Source: Haematococcus lacustris (Eukaryota > Chlorophyta > Chlorophyceae > Chlamydomonadales > Haematococcaceae). From it: a stretch of DNA of 64,000 nt. This document shows, in pieces, positions 10,436 through 23,600 of the stretch; the first letter of the stretch is position 1; every line of letters starts with the position of its first letter. The position numbers were made by a program, and so were the translations under genes. Where the stretch lies: assembly GCA_030144725.1 (NCBI GenBank), contig JASKMD010000006.1, forward strand, positions 9,023,256 to 9,087,255, given 5' to 3'. The notes beneath the pieces were generated by a model. It saw only the letters and a program-made list of their open reading frames with translations, did no database searches and had not been told where the DNA came from.

Positions 10436-13331
10436 ATGCCAGTGTCTATCCCTAAGCGCCAGCCGAAGAAGTTAGGAGCCCTGTACTCGTCATGTCGTGC
10501 CCGCCGCATGGCCCAGCGGGCGGCCTGGCGCGGCCTGGCAATCCGGCATGCCACCCAAAAGGAACTCGAACACCTGCAAGCCAAGTCACAGTGTTTGGGG
10601 TCAGGGGCATTTGGCAAAGTGTATAGAAGCACTACCGAGCCCGGGATGTGCGTGAAAGTCGCTGAGGTCACATCCCTGGCCCAGCTGGCAGAACACATGC
10701 GGGAGTTCAGCCGCTCCTCAGCATGCGCCAGCACACCCTTGCTGCTGTGCCCAACCCAACAATGGCTCACAATCACTCGGGGTGGTTCCTGCATGCTGTA
10801 TATGCAAGAAATGCACGCAGTGGAGGGAGGCACACTACACAAACTGATAAAGGTGAGGCTTCATCCCTTGCTTGCTCCTGGCCATGCAAATATTGTCCAA
10901 TAGCTGCTGCCATGCATCCCTTGTACGCCTGCAGAGCAGCCACAAGGACTCCAGCTCCAAGCCAATGTGGCCAAGTGAGGACACACTCACTTGCACCCTG
11001 GCGCAGCTGCTGGGCCTGGCTCGGACAATGCACAGAGCTGGCGTGGTCCATCGTGACCTGAAGCCACAGAACCTCTGCCTGTTGCCGCAAGCGCACGTGT
11101 TGCACTGCTGTGACTTCGGGGCAGCAACTCGCCTGGGCAGGTACAGACAGTGCAACAGCACCTCCTCCCTCACTAGGGACTGCTACGAGGGACACTAGGG
11201 ACAAACATGCGCTAATGTAAGCTGACGATAGTGCGACCATCAAGGACCACCAAAGACAGTGCAACAGCACTAAGAACAGGAATGTGGGCTGCCTCAAGAG
11301 TGACGTCTCCTGTCCCCACAGGCCGTTTGACTACGCTCGTCCGCAAGAGTCCGTGTTCAGCATCAACTACGTGAGTAGCCGCAGGCCACTGCACGTAGGC
11401 TTCAGCGCACCAGGTGTTGCTACTGGGTTAGGGTTAGGGTTACCTGCTACTGGGTCCATGTTGGTCCATGTGGGTGGCCCACACACAACCAATGCGGCAT
11501 CATGCTGCAGGCCCCGCCCGAGCTGCTTGACCCTGATGGTGGCGCCGTCATGGGGGACCCCTCCCAAGTAGGCGTGCCTCCCAGAGGGAAGCAAACTTGC
11601 CCATAACAGAAGCTAAGGGCCATAGACAAGGGTAGTGAGTTGGTGGCGGTGGTAACGTCAACTTGCCAGTTGAGACACTTGCGTGCAGCTCAGCCATGTT
11701 CTTCCCTGCTGCTCACCCACACCTGAACACGTTCTGGTGTGGCCACCGCTGGGTCATGTCTACTCATAGCACCTGACCTGAGCCTCTACTGCCACCTGCT
11801 GTGCACTAGCCATTGTATAGGCCAGCGTGAAGCACATGATTCCCCTACATAGCTCTGCACACAAAGTGTTTATATGCTTGTATGTTCCCACTGCCATTCA
11901 TGCAGCGCAGCCTGGTTAATGCAGCACAGGACGGCATGCAGTGTACTGGTAAGCTTCCTGGTTTGCCAGTGTTGAGGTGTTGCATTGGGTGCTGGCGCGC
12001 AGGACATGTTCGCTGTTGGTGCCATTCTGTACGCCATGGTGGCTGGCCCTGACGCCCACCCCTTGGTCCTGGACACTGAGGACGACCCTGACACAGTGTC
12101 AGCCAGCTTCTCCACGGCAGCAGCCGAGCTTTATGAGCGCATGCAAGCTGAGGGGTGTGGGCGTCTGATCACGCATCGTGGCGGCAAGGCCGTGCTGGCC
12201 CCCTACAGCCCCCGCTGGCTAGCGCTGCTGCAGGTAGGCCTGGCTGTGCTCCTCTGCAAGGGTGTGTTTCCTTGTTCCCAATACGATGGCTGTGGCATGC
12301 TGAGAAGTGGGTACGGCGCACGTGCAGGGGCTGTGTGAAATGGACCCGGCCAAGCGCTGGACCTACGACCAGGTGGGTCACTCATCATTGACTGCCCTGG
12401 CCCCTGAAGCGTTGCATCAAGGGCACACCTGCCTGTGACAATGAGATCTTGACAAAAACCAACTCAACACTTAACACCACTTCCACTGCAACCAACCAAG
12501 CAAGGGAGCCTGGAGAGGTTTGGGGTGGATGTCATTCATGCATTGCGGCTGCCGTATGCAGGCTCTCCAGTGTGGTGTGCTCCAAGAGCAAGAGCTAGAG
12601 GAGTGGGCAGCCAGTGCCGAGCTGGCAGCTGGGCAAGCCTCCACTGACCAGGCCAAGGTGGCACACCAAGCATTAGCGCGCTTGTACCGTGCACTCCTGG
12701 TGGGTGCCTCTCACAGTAGCCACTCTGGGTGCAGGGTCAGGATCATGACAGTCCCCACCCTTGGGTTAGGGCCAGGGCAAGTCAGGGTCAGGTCACGGTG
12801 GTGGCAACTCCTCCCACTTGTTCTTCTGATCATCCTCGTCATGGCATGGCGCCTAAAACGCACTGCTTGAGACTGCATATCTAAGCTCAATACCCAATCC
12901 CAGTAACTAAGCTTAAATATCTTGGCTCAAATTAGGGTAAATTAGCAGGCGTGGAGTAATAGTTCAGTTTGTCGTCATTCTAACAGAAGCCTTGCAAGCC
13001 TGGCCATGTGGCTCAGCATGCTCATGGTGATCACTCTGGCGACCTTGCCTCTCCCTCCCTTCCACAGGCGGACATGCAAGCTCCTGGCAAGCATGCTGGT
13101 GCAAGGACAGCACAAGTGGAGCAGCTTGTTCGATTGTTGCAGCCCATCCAGCTGAACGGGCCCAGTAGCCCAGCTGGACCAAGACAGCCCAGCCACACCA
13201 AAGGAGCAGTCTCAAAGCAGAATGCGGGCAAGCACTCCCCTGGCAGCCGTCAGCCGGCCAGCCGACTGCGCCACGGCTGCGAGAACCATCCCATCGCCCA
13301 CATGGCGGCAGCAGCCAGCTGCACGAGCTAA
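10436..13331 (+). CDS. Serine/threonine protein kinase
   Basis: This is a eukaryotic protein kinase predicted to phosphorylate Ser/Thr. Eight exons fit: 10436-10852, 10935-11140, 11322-11370, 11511-11567, 12003-12233, 12328-12372, 12562-12699 and 13068-13331, giving 468 residues in continuous phase. The start ATG at 10436 (CAACATGCC) is followed by a basic N-terminus. The catalytic landmarks are all present: the glycine loop [10 protein letters not shown], the lysine in MCVKVAEV, the catalytic loop [24 protein letters not shown], an APE-like [10 protein letters not shown], subdomain [17 protein letters not shown], and the subdomain XI arginine in [11 protein letters not shown]. The C-terminal ~130 residues are Ala/Gln-rich, with no domain I recognise. 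The activation segment is split over three exons. The kinase appears catalytically competent; the family within the kinome is not assigned. Confidence 0.85.
11424..11446. repeat. Short interstitial telomere-like motif
   Basis: GGGTTAGGGTTAGGGTTA occurs in the intron between kinase exons 3 and 4. It contains two to three TTAGGG-type units only, with no longer array around it. Confidence 0.7.
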
Positions 13332-14123
13332 CCCTGCACTGAGGGGAGGTGTGAGAGCAAGAGCCCAGGGTAAGGTATGAGCTAGCAGCCACTGGCTCAG
13401 TGGCTAGAAGCACTGCCAGCCATATAGCACAGCCTGCTTATCGTGTTGCTCAGCCCGGGCCGCCCTGGCCCTAGCCTAGCCGCTCCGGTGTGCAGATGCC
13501 AGCGCAGCATAACACTGAGCTGGCAGCTGTCATGACCCTTGCGGCGTCCTGTGGGGTTGCAAGACTGATTTGCGGCCTGTGTACAGCATGGCCGTGTTCA
13601 TGGGGGTGCCCAGGCCGGTGATGCTTTCAGCCAGTCCAGCCCTGCAGGAGGTGTATGGCCTGAGTAGGAGCTTTGAGTGGGGCATGACAGAGCGGCTGCT
13701 CCACGCAAATGCCACCCCTCCCGCTGCTGCTCGACGTGCTAGGCTGACCCCCATCGGAGGCCGCTGAATGTGTTCCGAGCACTGTACAGGGGCATGTGGT
13801 AGAGGCATGCGCAGCTGACCATGTGCAGGAGGGCAACGGAGTAGAAGGTTTCATTAGGCGTGGGTGTGGCCGCAGCCAATGCATCACAACTCATGGTTCC
13901 AAACAAACAGTTTCTCATGCACGAAAGATCTTGACTTTGCACTGACACCTCAGTCTGCTTCGTTCATTTTCATCTGTTTGTGGTGTTAGCATGCATCAGG
14001 CAGCAGGTGTGCTTCTGTTTGGCTGAGAAGTACTGTGTGAACCGCACTGCGAGTGGTAAGGCAACGCACTTCGCCACTGAACATGGCGCGTGCCCTACTA
14101 CCACGTGCTATAGCCCACACCTT

Positions 14124-14370
14124 GATCACCGAAAGCTCTACCTGCAATCCAAGACAACACCGCGTTAGCCCTTCGGCGATACATCAGCGCACTTCGCCAT
14201 CATGAACGACCCAGACTTGTTGAGCTGGGCTGGTGCCACAAGTGCAAGGCTTACTGTGTTTACAACATCGAGGATGAAGACGCCATCATGTTCTTTCAAC
14301 TACTATCAAGTGCAAAAGAATCCCTAGAATGGACCAAGACTTGCCGCTCCCATTTGTACAACACTTGATG
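14124..14370 (+). other. Unassigned reading frame without start codon, possible exon or gene relic
   Basis: An open frame of about 80 codons ends at a TGA near 14370. It has no upstream ATG in frame, so it would have to be an exon or a relic. It reads like real protein rather than low-complexity sequence: it includes ALRRYISALRHHERPRLVEL, then a CHKCKAYC cysteine cluster, then an acidic IEDEDAIMFFQLL stretch and an SAKESLEWTK segment. The CxxC-x3-C spacing suggests metal binding, but I do not recognise the family. There is no clear acceptor or partner exon nearby. Confidence 0.35.
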
Positions 14371-14873
14371 CACTCCAAGCACAGCACTGCAGTCAAAACA
14401 ATTGGATGCGCCTCATCGCAGCAAGTTTGGCCAAGCAATGGCAAGCGTCAGCCATGCACAGCACCCAGCCAGGTATCCAATTCCCCACATACATTCCATG
14501 CCAAATGCAGAAGCTATTGCCATGCAGCCCCGCCTGAGCATGTGTTGGTCAGCCCTGACCACATGCCTACCCACTCTCCCTCCCCGCTCAACAGCAGACT
14601 ATGCTTAGTTGGCCCCCTTGGTCAAGTCACCACCCCATGCTTACGTACTTCCGGGCACCCTACTAACCAAGCCTCTTTGCAGAGGTTGGCGTGCTTGCAC
14701 ACCGCATGCCTCACACCTCCATCCCTCCCCGCCCACCACTCCCAACCTTCTACTCCCAAGTCCCAGCTAGCCTGCTGCCCCGCCCTGGCCCTCTTCATCT
14801 CACTGGCACCGGCCCTACTCCCACCTCATTCAAGTGTGGGTTCAACCCCAAGCAGCTCCCCTGACGCAGCCAG

Positions 14874-14996
14874 GCCTCACACCAGGCCTCACACCTGGCC
14901 TCACACCTGACCTCACACCTGGCCTCACACCTGGCCTCACACCTGGCCTCACACCTGGCCTCACACCTGGCCTCACACCTGGCCTCACACCTGGCG
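14874..14996. repeat. 12-bp minisatellite, about 10 units
   Basis: Tandem copies of CCTCACACCTGG (one variant with GACC) run without interruption. The unit length is a multiple of three, which produces artefactual Leu-Thr-Pro-Gly frames. Confidence 0.95.
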
Positions 14997-15626
14997 TGGG
15001 TTCCCCGCTGAAGCAGATGTGTGCATGGACATCGCGCATGGCACTCCGACGACCCGTCACTGGTGCCCTTGCCTTGCAGCCCGCATCACACCCTACCCCT
15101 ACTCAGTACATGACTATGATGGCCACCTATGGCTAGGTGCGGCCAGGAGGCCTTGGTCCACCACACCATTTCACCTAAGGCTTGGTTGTGTGCAGCCCAG
15201 CACACAGCTGCTTGCTCATCAGCCAATCATAGGCCTTGGTGCAACAAAGAGGCCTTGGGCCCTTGCACAGCACAGCGCTGGGAGGCCGGCCACTCGCTGT
15301 CCCCTACGCACTGAAACCTCATTGACACTTCGATGTCTTAAAAGCACCCGCCTGGCAGACGGCTGGCATGGAGAGCACGTGAGCGGAGGGATGGAGGCGT
15401 GGAGCGTGTTGCAGCCAGGCCCCGGCCGCTGGCCCAGGCAGGCATGGCAGCCTGGCGTAGTTTAGGGCAGAGCTCAGGGTGGTGCTGGCTGTTGGTACTG
15501 GGATCCCTGGGCGGTGCTGGCAGCTGGAGCTGTTCAGCTTGGACAGCACAGCACAGCACAGCATAGCACAGGGAGGCCAGGCCAGGCCAGGCCAGCAGCG
15601 CTTTGCCACTGCTGCCGCTCTGCTGT

Positions 15627-17996
15627 TCAGACCTGGCTCAGGTGTTGCTGGGCCAGCAGCGCCTGCCCCCTCAGCTGCGCCTGCCCGCTCTGCAGGCCTG
15701 CCGCCCCCTGCCCTGAAGCCCCTGCCCCTGCCCCTGCCTCAACCTCAGGGTCCTGCTGGTACTGGGACAGGAAGTCTGGCGGCACTGGGGTGGGCAGCGC
15801 ATCAGAGTCGCTCTCCTCAAAGCTGTTCAAGGGGAAGTCAGGCCGCTCCTCCACCTCCCACAGGAAGCCGTTCAGCTGTTCCATGAACACTGAATCCATA
15901 GACTCCACTGCGGAAGGTCAGGGGGCAGGCAGCAGCAGGGGTGGGGTGGGGCAGGTGGCAGGCAGCAGCAGCAGCAGCGGCAGGGCCATGCACACATGCC
16001 CTAGAGGCATGCAGGACTGACAGGCAGCAGCAGGAGGTCCAGGGATCGAGTGGCGCAGCGTTGCAGGGCTCAACATGGCTGACTACCACCCGCTGTGGCC
16101 ACAGACCTGCACTGCCCCTCCACTCCTTACGCTGCCCCTTGGGCCTTGTCACACCACAATGTGCGACCACAGCTCACACCAAACCCCTCCTCCCACCACC
16201 CAGGCCACGCCTGGCTGAGGTATGGATGACGGCCTTGGTCGAGGCTGAGGTATGGATGACCTGGTGGGTGGGCGGCCTTGGTGGAGCCCCTCACACGTGC
16301 CAACGCCGACACAACAATGCTTTAGCGAATGCCTGGGTGCAACCGCCCACACCGACACCCTGCACTCCGCACTACGCCACCACCCTGGCCGCCAACACCA
16401 GCGTCGCACTGACGCCCTCAGGGAGCAGCCCTGCACCTCATATCGAGTGATTCAGACCCCCCACAAGCCAACCGCCCTACCCCCTTCACCTGCCACCATG
16501 ATGTCACTGGGGGCAGGGGTTGCTGCAGGCATGGCTGGCACCCCCGTCTCGCCGTCCTCCTCTTGCAGCAGCTGCACATCCGTCACCTGCACCCGGTCGC
16601 CACTGAGCTTTACCCTGCAAGGGGCAGTAAGCGAGCAAGAGTATGTGGAGACATTCTGACCTTTTTGATTACCAGCTACAGCCGTTATCACCATGTATGA
16701 CCATTGACCCCATTATGACCATACATGGCCATGGTCACCATAACGTCAGCCTTGTGTGGCAGCTTGTGCATGGCCCCATGTGTGTGGTGTGTTGTTCCAG
16801 GCCGTGCGCTGCAGCACCACTGACAGGCGGTTGCAATGGGCTCCAGGGCTGTGCAAGCTTTGGGTGGACGCCGGGCAGGCAGGATGCAGATGGGGTCAGA
16901 AGGGGTCAAGGCAGGCAGGCAGGCAGGTAGGCCACAGGTCGGCCAACACAAGGCAGCTGCCCACTGTCAGGGTAGGGTTGGCAAGCGGCGCCCAGGGGTG
17001 GGGAGGCAGCAGGGAGGCAGGGGTGGCCTACAGCTGCACCGAGCTCAGCTTGCCTGGCCATGCCCCTCAGGGGCTTGCTGGCGCTTGAGGTCGGCAGCGC
17101 AGGGCCACCAGCAGGCTGAGGGCTGTGCGGCCCAGGGCTGAGAAGCTCAGCCTCCCAGGCGATGTCTAGGTCCAGGCTGGTGCAGCTGCAGGCAGGGCAT
17201 GGGGCATGACAGACCTAGGGTGGGTGATGCAGGGTAAGGGAAGGGGGAGGGGAACGCCTTAGGCTGCACAGGGGGTTGGCTTGCCCTACACCTCAGCCAT
17301 TAACCGTCAGGTTGCTTGATCGCTCTCCCCTTCCCCTCGAGGATTGGGTTTCATGCAAATCACCCCTCGTCCCCACAAGGTTTTGGGACTTTGCACAACA
17401 CATCCCAAGGCCGTATGCATGAGCCCTAACCTGGGTGCTTGTTGTTGAGTACAGGAGGGGTGCACAGGCCAGAGTGAGGGAACACCACACCGCACCAACC
17501 CTCACCCTACCTCCCATTGCAAATACACCGCAGTGCAGCCGTGTGCCTATGCATTTATGAAATTCGTATGCCTGCACTGCTGCAGGGACCTACCTGGGCC
17601 GACAGTTGGGTCTGTTGGTCTTCAGCCGAGCCTCGGTAACATGCAGAACGTCCTTGGCCGTGACCATCGCCCTGCGATGGGCAAAACGTAGCATGTCGAC
17701 AGCGTACGAGAGCGCTGCAGTGCCCGAACTCGCAAGGCATGGAGCCCCGCGACTTACCGGCGGGTGGCGTGCTTGAGGCCGACGAAAGCCGACGCCAGCT
17801 TTGAACGTACCCAGGTGTAATCCACTGGTGTCCTCGCCAGCGTGCCAGCGGCCTTGTCCGTACTCTGCGCACGAGAACCAGCCTGGGACTAGGGTTCAAG
17901 GCCGCTGGCAGTGTCGACTAAGCGCCATCGCGTGTTAACACCAACCATGGCAGCCTGATTGAGCCATAGTGCAAGCTGACCTAGCGAATCTAGCAT
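15627..17996 (-). CDS. Unrecognised multi-exon gene, hypothetical protein
   Basis: I do not recognise this protein. Exons fit in phase as 17996-17946, 17882-17758, 17671-17594, 17185 to about 17045 (end uncertain), 16614-16490 and 15907-15627. The start is MLDSLGQLALWLNQAAM. The best conserved-looking part is VDYTWVRSKLASAFVGLKHA continuing into VTAKDVLHVTEARLKTNRP, an amphipathic helical region. A later exon carries VKLSGDRVQVTDVQLLQEED, and the last exon has MDSVFMEQLNGFLWEVEERP, an acidic cluster ESDSDAL, and a Gly/Ala/Gln-rich tail. No transmembrane segment or catalytic motif is visible. The exon 1 donor (ATG|GTTGGT) and the exon 4 donor are the least certain. Confidence 0.55.
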
Positions 17997-19886
17997 CCCG
18001 GAATGTTCGTTGGCGAAATACTCACTAGCGGAGCAGCAGTCAGTGCAGCGCTGGCGCGCCTGGTGACAACAGCTATCCGCGGTGCAAAGAGAGCCGTGCG
18101 CGGGTGCGCGGATTGGGTGCTGTGGGCCTGCATGCGTGCGGGCTGCGTGAGTATTGCTTGTGTTGCTTGCCAAAACTTGATTTCGCAATCGCGGAACTTA
18201 GTGCGCTTTCTGCACACCACATACATTCAAGCTCGTGGGCTTTAGTGGGAAAAAGTGAGGTGCCGAAACATTCGAACACATGCCGTGTACAGCGCCGCGT
18301 CTAACTCGTGACATCGCACGATCGCATGAACCGACGCTGCTGCACCTCGAACACCTAGCACTGATGCACATCTCACTTGTGTTGGTCTGGTGCACATCTT
18401 CTTATATTGATCTAGTGTAGTTACAGACCATAGGAGCATACTGATGCCATCATGACAACATCATGCCATGCGGCACTCGCAACACAGCAACCGTCTCTTG
18501 GCTGTTTCACGCCATGCAGCAGCGTCAACACTACGCGCCAGACGTCAAGCCATGGATCAGCATGCATGGTGACTAAGAGCATGTAAGCCTAGCCGGGTGT
18601 GACCTAGAGTGGTCGATCACGGGGACTGCATAGATCCATGCATGTGGGTGGAAGGGCGGGGTGAGGGTCAGGAGGTGGGGGTGGGAGGAGCAGCAAGGCT
18701 GTAGGGAGGCATGCGGGGCGTGCTGGGAGGTCGTGGTGGGAGGCAAGGGTAAAGAGGGGTAGGGTTGGGAGCATGGAAGGAGGAGTGCTGGGAGGTGAAC
18801 ATGGGTCCAGCCACCATTGCATGTAGACCTGCAGCAAGCAAGGGGAGTGATAGGAAAGGGAGGAGGGGGTCAGGCTGGCACAGGGGTCTGGCCATCCAGC
18901 CTCACTAGCCGCTAGTAGGTCAGCGGGTGAGGGTCAGGGGGTGATGGATGACTGCCACGGCCTGCAGTGGACAGGGCCATGCTTGCATGAGGAGGTGCAC
19001 CCTTCACTGCGCACAACAGTGGTGGAGGAGAGGCGGAAGAAAAGGGAAGGAGGAGCGTGAGAGGAGGTAATGGCCCTCAGCTGCTCCAGGCCACCACTGG
19101 CAAGCTGGCAGGCAGTAGTCGTGCAGTAGAGAAAGGAATGGCCAGGGAGGACAGGGTAAGCGGGAGGGGAGATGAGGCGGGAGGGCAGGGGAGGGGCAAG
19201 GGGAGGGGAGGCGGGAGAGCAGTCGAGGCGGGAGGAGAGGTGAGGCGGGAAGGGAGGGGAGGGGAGGCTTGCTCGGCATGTGCATAGTTTTCATGAAGTT
19301 GGTGGCAACAGCAGCTCCAGTCACACTCCTCGTGTTGGCACAACATGCACATTAGGGGCTCCAAGGTCAGCATCCACGTTCTGTCAGTTGGGGGCAACAA
19401 GCTCGCAACTGGAAAAGCAAGGGCCAGATGGCATTGACCAAGGGGAGCAGGGGACAAGCGGCAGCAAGCAGGAGCAACAGGGCAGCATCTAGGTGCGTCA
19501 AGGCCATTGCCAGGGGCAGCAAGGGTAAAGAAGGAGGAGGAAGCAGCAGGCAACATTCCTGGCCACTATCAAAGCACCACCTGCTGTTGTGATGTTTTGG
19601 TGTTTACGGTGTGTGGCGTCAGATGTCAAGCGCCCACTGTGGCAGGCTCCAGATGTCGCAGTCAATGTACGCACTTCACAACCTGTCGCAATGTCGGTCC
19701 CACAATTGTGGCACCGACCGTCGTGGGCACTGGTCTTAAGCCTGGTGCAGCCGCAGCCCCGGGCAAGCATTCGAAACTGGGAATGTGCGGAAGGTAGCGG
19801 CAATTCACCGTGGGTGCTTGGTAACTAAGTAGTAGATAACGAAAACTAAACAGCTCGAGACCGAAGCCAGCGGCCGCGGAGCGTAG
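17997..19886. other. Intergenic region, partly a dispersed duplication
   Basis: No gene is supported. The stretch 19440-19800 is repeated with moderate divergence at about 36930-37275 (shared features include CACCGACCGTCGTGGGCACTGGTC). 18600-19290 is strongly purine-skewed on the plus strand (GGGAGG-type). Confidence 0.5.
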
Positions 19887-20620
19887 CGACGTTACAGTTT
19901 CCTGCCCCTCACAGCCACATGAGTCCTCCTTACACTCGGCAACACCCCCTCATCACGCGCACTAGAGCTACGACCTGCAGCTTGGCCTTTCAACCGGAGC
20001 ACAACCACCCCACCCCTGACTGCTGCTACTGACTACTCCCCCAGCCCTGCTTACTGCCGCTGCTGTCCACAATTACACTCTCCAGCAATAGCAAAGACAC
20101 GTGCACCACTGAGACAAATGACCATCCTCTCTCTGCTAGTGACTGCAAGTACATGCCAGATCTACATGTACACAACTGGCAAGCATTGTACAAGAATGGC
20201 AGTGATGTGAGCAACATGTTGGTGTGTGCTGATCTTCATTGCTTGTGCGGTGCGCTAACAATCAGTGCGTGAAGCAAGCCCACTCAAAAGTCCTCAGTGT
20301 ATGCCAGGCATGGTGGCTGTTGTAATGGGTCCTGATGCCTGTCTCAGGTGTGCGCATGCGCAGTGCCAGCCACCCCATGTGTGGCTCACAGTGTCATGCA
20401 ATGGCAGGACCTTGTGTGCCAGGACTGCATGTGGCTGCCATCCCTGGGCTGCTCCCAATCACACTGCCACTGTGGTGCATGCCACAGCCCGGCCATAACC
20501 TCATGAAGCAATGTGTGCAGTGTGAGTTGCAAGTGCTGTGTGAGTCGCAGTGGTGTGTGGCAGTGCTTGGCTTGTAGGGAGTGCATGTGGCACCACACCC
20601 ATGAAAAGGAGCCTAATGCC

Positions 20621-23600
20621 TCATGCCCCCCCAAATAGTGCCCACCCCACCCGCTTCATAGCAGCCGCCAGCCCACCACCCAGCCCCTTGTGCCCCTGAC
20701 CGCCCTGAGCAGCAGCGCTAGGTGCATGGGTGTAAGGGAGGAGGCTGAGGCCCTTAGGCCCCTCGCCAAACTCATCCGTGACCCGACGCACGCTGCAGTC
20801 ACTGCTGCCGCCCAGGCTGATGCGCAGCGGGGTGCTTTGGCCGCTGCTCGAGTTGGTTTCTGAACTCCACCAGCACAGGGCGGTGGGGCTGTGGATGATG
20901 GCCTGTGTGGACTGCAGCTGGTGGAGTTGTGCCTCCGCCCGCTCCGCCCGGCTCCGCTGCTGCTGCACCTCAGCCTCCATCACCTGCCGCTCATGCTCCC
21001 TGCATGCCCGTTGCTGGAGTCTGACTGCCTGGGCTAGGTGCAAAGCCTGGTGAAGCTGCTGCACAGCTGCCTCAGCCTGCTGTGTCGCCTGCTTGCTGGC
21101 TGTCGTACACAACCGCACCTCAGCCTGCAGCTCCGACACCTGCTGCTGCAACTGCATGACCACCTGTTCGCTTTGCTGCTGGTGGTAAGACTCCTGCTGC
21201 TGCTGTTGGTGTTGGCACAACCTCAGCTGCTTAATCTCCTCCTCTAGCAGGCCTTCACGAACACGGGTTGCGGCCACCTGGACAGAGTAGGCAGCAAGCC
21301 GCCCATGCAGCTCCTGCATATGTGCTGCCACTCCTGGCACCTGGCTGCCGTCAGCTTGGCCCTTGGCAAGGCTGGGGCTGACTGGGTTGGGGCCAAGCTT
21401 GATAGCCTCCTCGTAGCAAGGGGGTGGGCCATCACTGAAGGCTGTAGGGTTGGGGGCAATGTTGACTGCAACACTGTAGGTGGGAGGTGGGTCATCGATG
21501 AGAGTTGTTGTGGAGAGGGAGGGAGACCACTGCACCCACGAATCTTCATGCCAGGCTGGCAGCTCGGGGCAAGGCTGGCCCGCCATGACGGCCAGCAGCA
21601 TGGCCCGAGCAATAGGGCGGCAGGGCAGCTCCTCCCATGCCCCGTAGAGCTCCTGGCGGACCCCATGCAGCTCCTCTGTGGTCACACCCCACAGGCGCAT
21701 GCCTTGCTCAGGCGGCTGCCACTGGGTGGTGTTGGCCTGCGCAGAGGCTGTGTGGCGACGCCAATGGCACAGCGTGCACAACAACACCTCAGCACAGCGC
21801 TGCATTGTCTCACAATCAGGCCCCTCCGGCCTGTCTCCCTCCCTCAACGCGGCTGCACACTGTGTCAGCGCCTCTGCCATCAGGGCTGACATCTGAGGGC
21901 TGCCGCACTGCAGGCTGCCGGACAACAGGTGCTGCAGGGCTGTGCTGGCCGTGGCCTCGCTGAACCAGGACTCATCCGGCTGCGGGGGCTGGGGCAGCAG
22001 CATGGGGAGCACGGTGCACACCACAGAGTGCAAGTCCGTGCCACGACTGGCTGGGATGGCCTCGTCCTTAGCTGCAGCCTCCCTCTGTGCCTGGCAGCTG
22101 AAGAGGGAGGTCCAGCTCCTGTGATCAGCAGCGAGGGGCGGGCAGGCAGGAAGGCTGGCGGGCAGGCAACGTGCGACATGACCTATGCCACTTCCTAGCT
22201 GTCCTTGCCAGGTAAGGTGGGGCGAGGTGGGGTGAAGGAGGTTGTGAGGAGGTGATGGTGTGGCAGCCCACGCAGCAGCTGGCGCCGCCGCCGCCGCCGC
22301 CGCCGCAGTAGCGGGCGCAGCAGCAGCAAGAACAGGCGCAACAGCAGCAGCAGGCGTGGCAGCAGAAGCAGCAGCCGGCACAGCAGCAGCAGCAGCAGCA
22401 GTTACAGCCATGGTGTTAGTGGTAGTGTCCTTTCCGGGTAAGGTGGGGTGAGGAGGGATGGGCCTGGGAGGTGGTGGTGGTGGCTGTTGAGCAGTGTTGG
22501 GAGGTGGTGGGTGTTGGGCTTGAAAAAGTAATGCCTAGGGCATGCAACATGCCATGGGGGACTATATCACAGCAAGGGGCGGTTGCTTATGTTGGTGCTT
22601 GCTATTGCTGCTGTGCTGTAGCCAGGCTGCTGGCCTCGTACCTGGTGGTGCCTGAGGTCTGGTTGTCGGGGAGCAGGACGGCATTGCTGGTGTCGCTAAT
22701 GCTCAGCTGGCCATCCGCGGTGACCAACACGTTACTGGGCTTGATATCCCCATGCAGCAAGCCAATGCGTTGCTGCGCCACGATGACATCATGTAGCAGC
22801 TGCACAGCAAGGCACAGTATCAGGCTGTGCGGCAGTGTGGGCTGGCTGTCAGTGCGGAGGACGGCACTGCTATGCTGCAGGGGCTTGATGCCACCAAGGT
22901 CAGGGCTAGCTCAGGTGTGCAGGTGACTCAGGCTGACTCAGGTGACTCAGGCTAACTCAGGTGACTCAGGCTGACTCAGGTGACTCAGGCTGACTCAGGC
23001 TGACTCAGGTGACTCAGGTCGCTCAGGCTGAGTCAGGCTGACTCAGGTAACTCAGGCTAACTCAGGTGACTCAGGTGACTCAGGCCGACTCAGGTGACTC
23101 AGGTCACTCACGCTGACTCAGGCTGACTCAGGTGACTCAGGCTGACTCAGGTGACTCAGGCTGCACGGGCTGTGGGAGCAGCAGCAGGGGCCTACCTGGA
23201 TGCAGATGTCCACTTGTGGTATGGAGGGCAGGTACGAGTAACCCTCCAGCTTCAACTGCAGGTCATCCAGACTGCCCAGTGCCAGCGGCATGACAGAGAC
23301 GATGAGCACATCGATGCAGCTGGGCTCCCCGCCAATAGCCTCCACCGCCCCAACCTGTGGAGCACATGCAGCAGCCATAAAGTTGACTGATGAGCTGCTC
23401 ACCAGGAGGTAGTGATAGCCAGCGGGCAGGGTCAGCGGCGCAAATTTGCATAGCTGTGGGATGTGGCCAAGAAAGAAGTTCAGCATTGTGGCAGCCCTCA
23501 GCGCACCTCGATGGCAAACGCAATAGGGCAGCACGGCATCAACTTCAGGACTTCACCGCACATCGCTGCCAGAACGGCCATGGTGACGTCAGAGTAGGCT

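Larger units (their letters stand above)
13332..15626. other. Intergenic region with one stray reading frame and a minisatellite
   Basis: No gene model is convincing across this interval. It contains the reading frame at 14124-14370 and the 12-bp minisatellite at 14874-14996, both listed separately. The remaining open frames are short, with biased composition and no recognisable motif. Confidence 0.5.

Noticed and set aside
11424..11446. Chromosome end or telomere fusion
   Set aside because: Only two to three TTAGGG-type units inside a functional kinase intron; too short for a telomere relic to be claimed.
14874..14996. Possible CRISPR-like array
   Set aside because: Direct 12-bp tandem units with no unique spacers; a eukaryotic minisatellite.
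20621..22411. Poly-Ala N-terminus (about 60 codons) of the longest frame in kinase copy 1
   Set aside because: It lies in intron low-complexity sequence; the CACAG acceptor at 22118 joins in phase with the preceding kinase exon.
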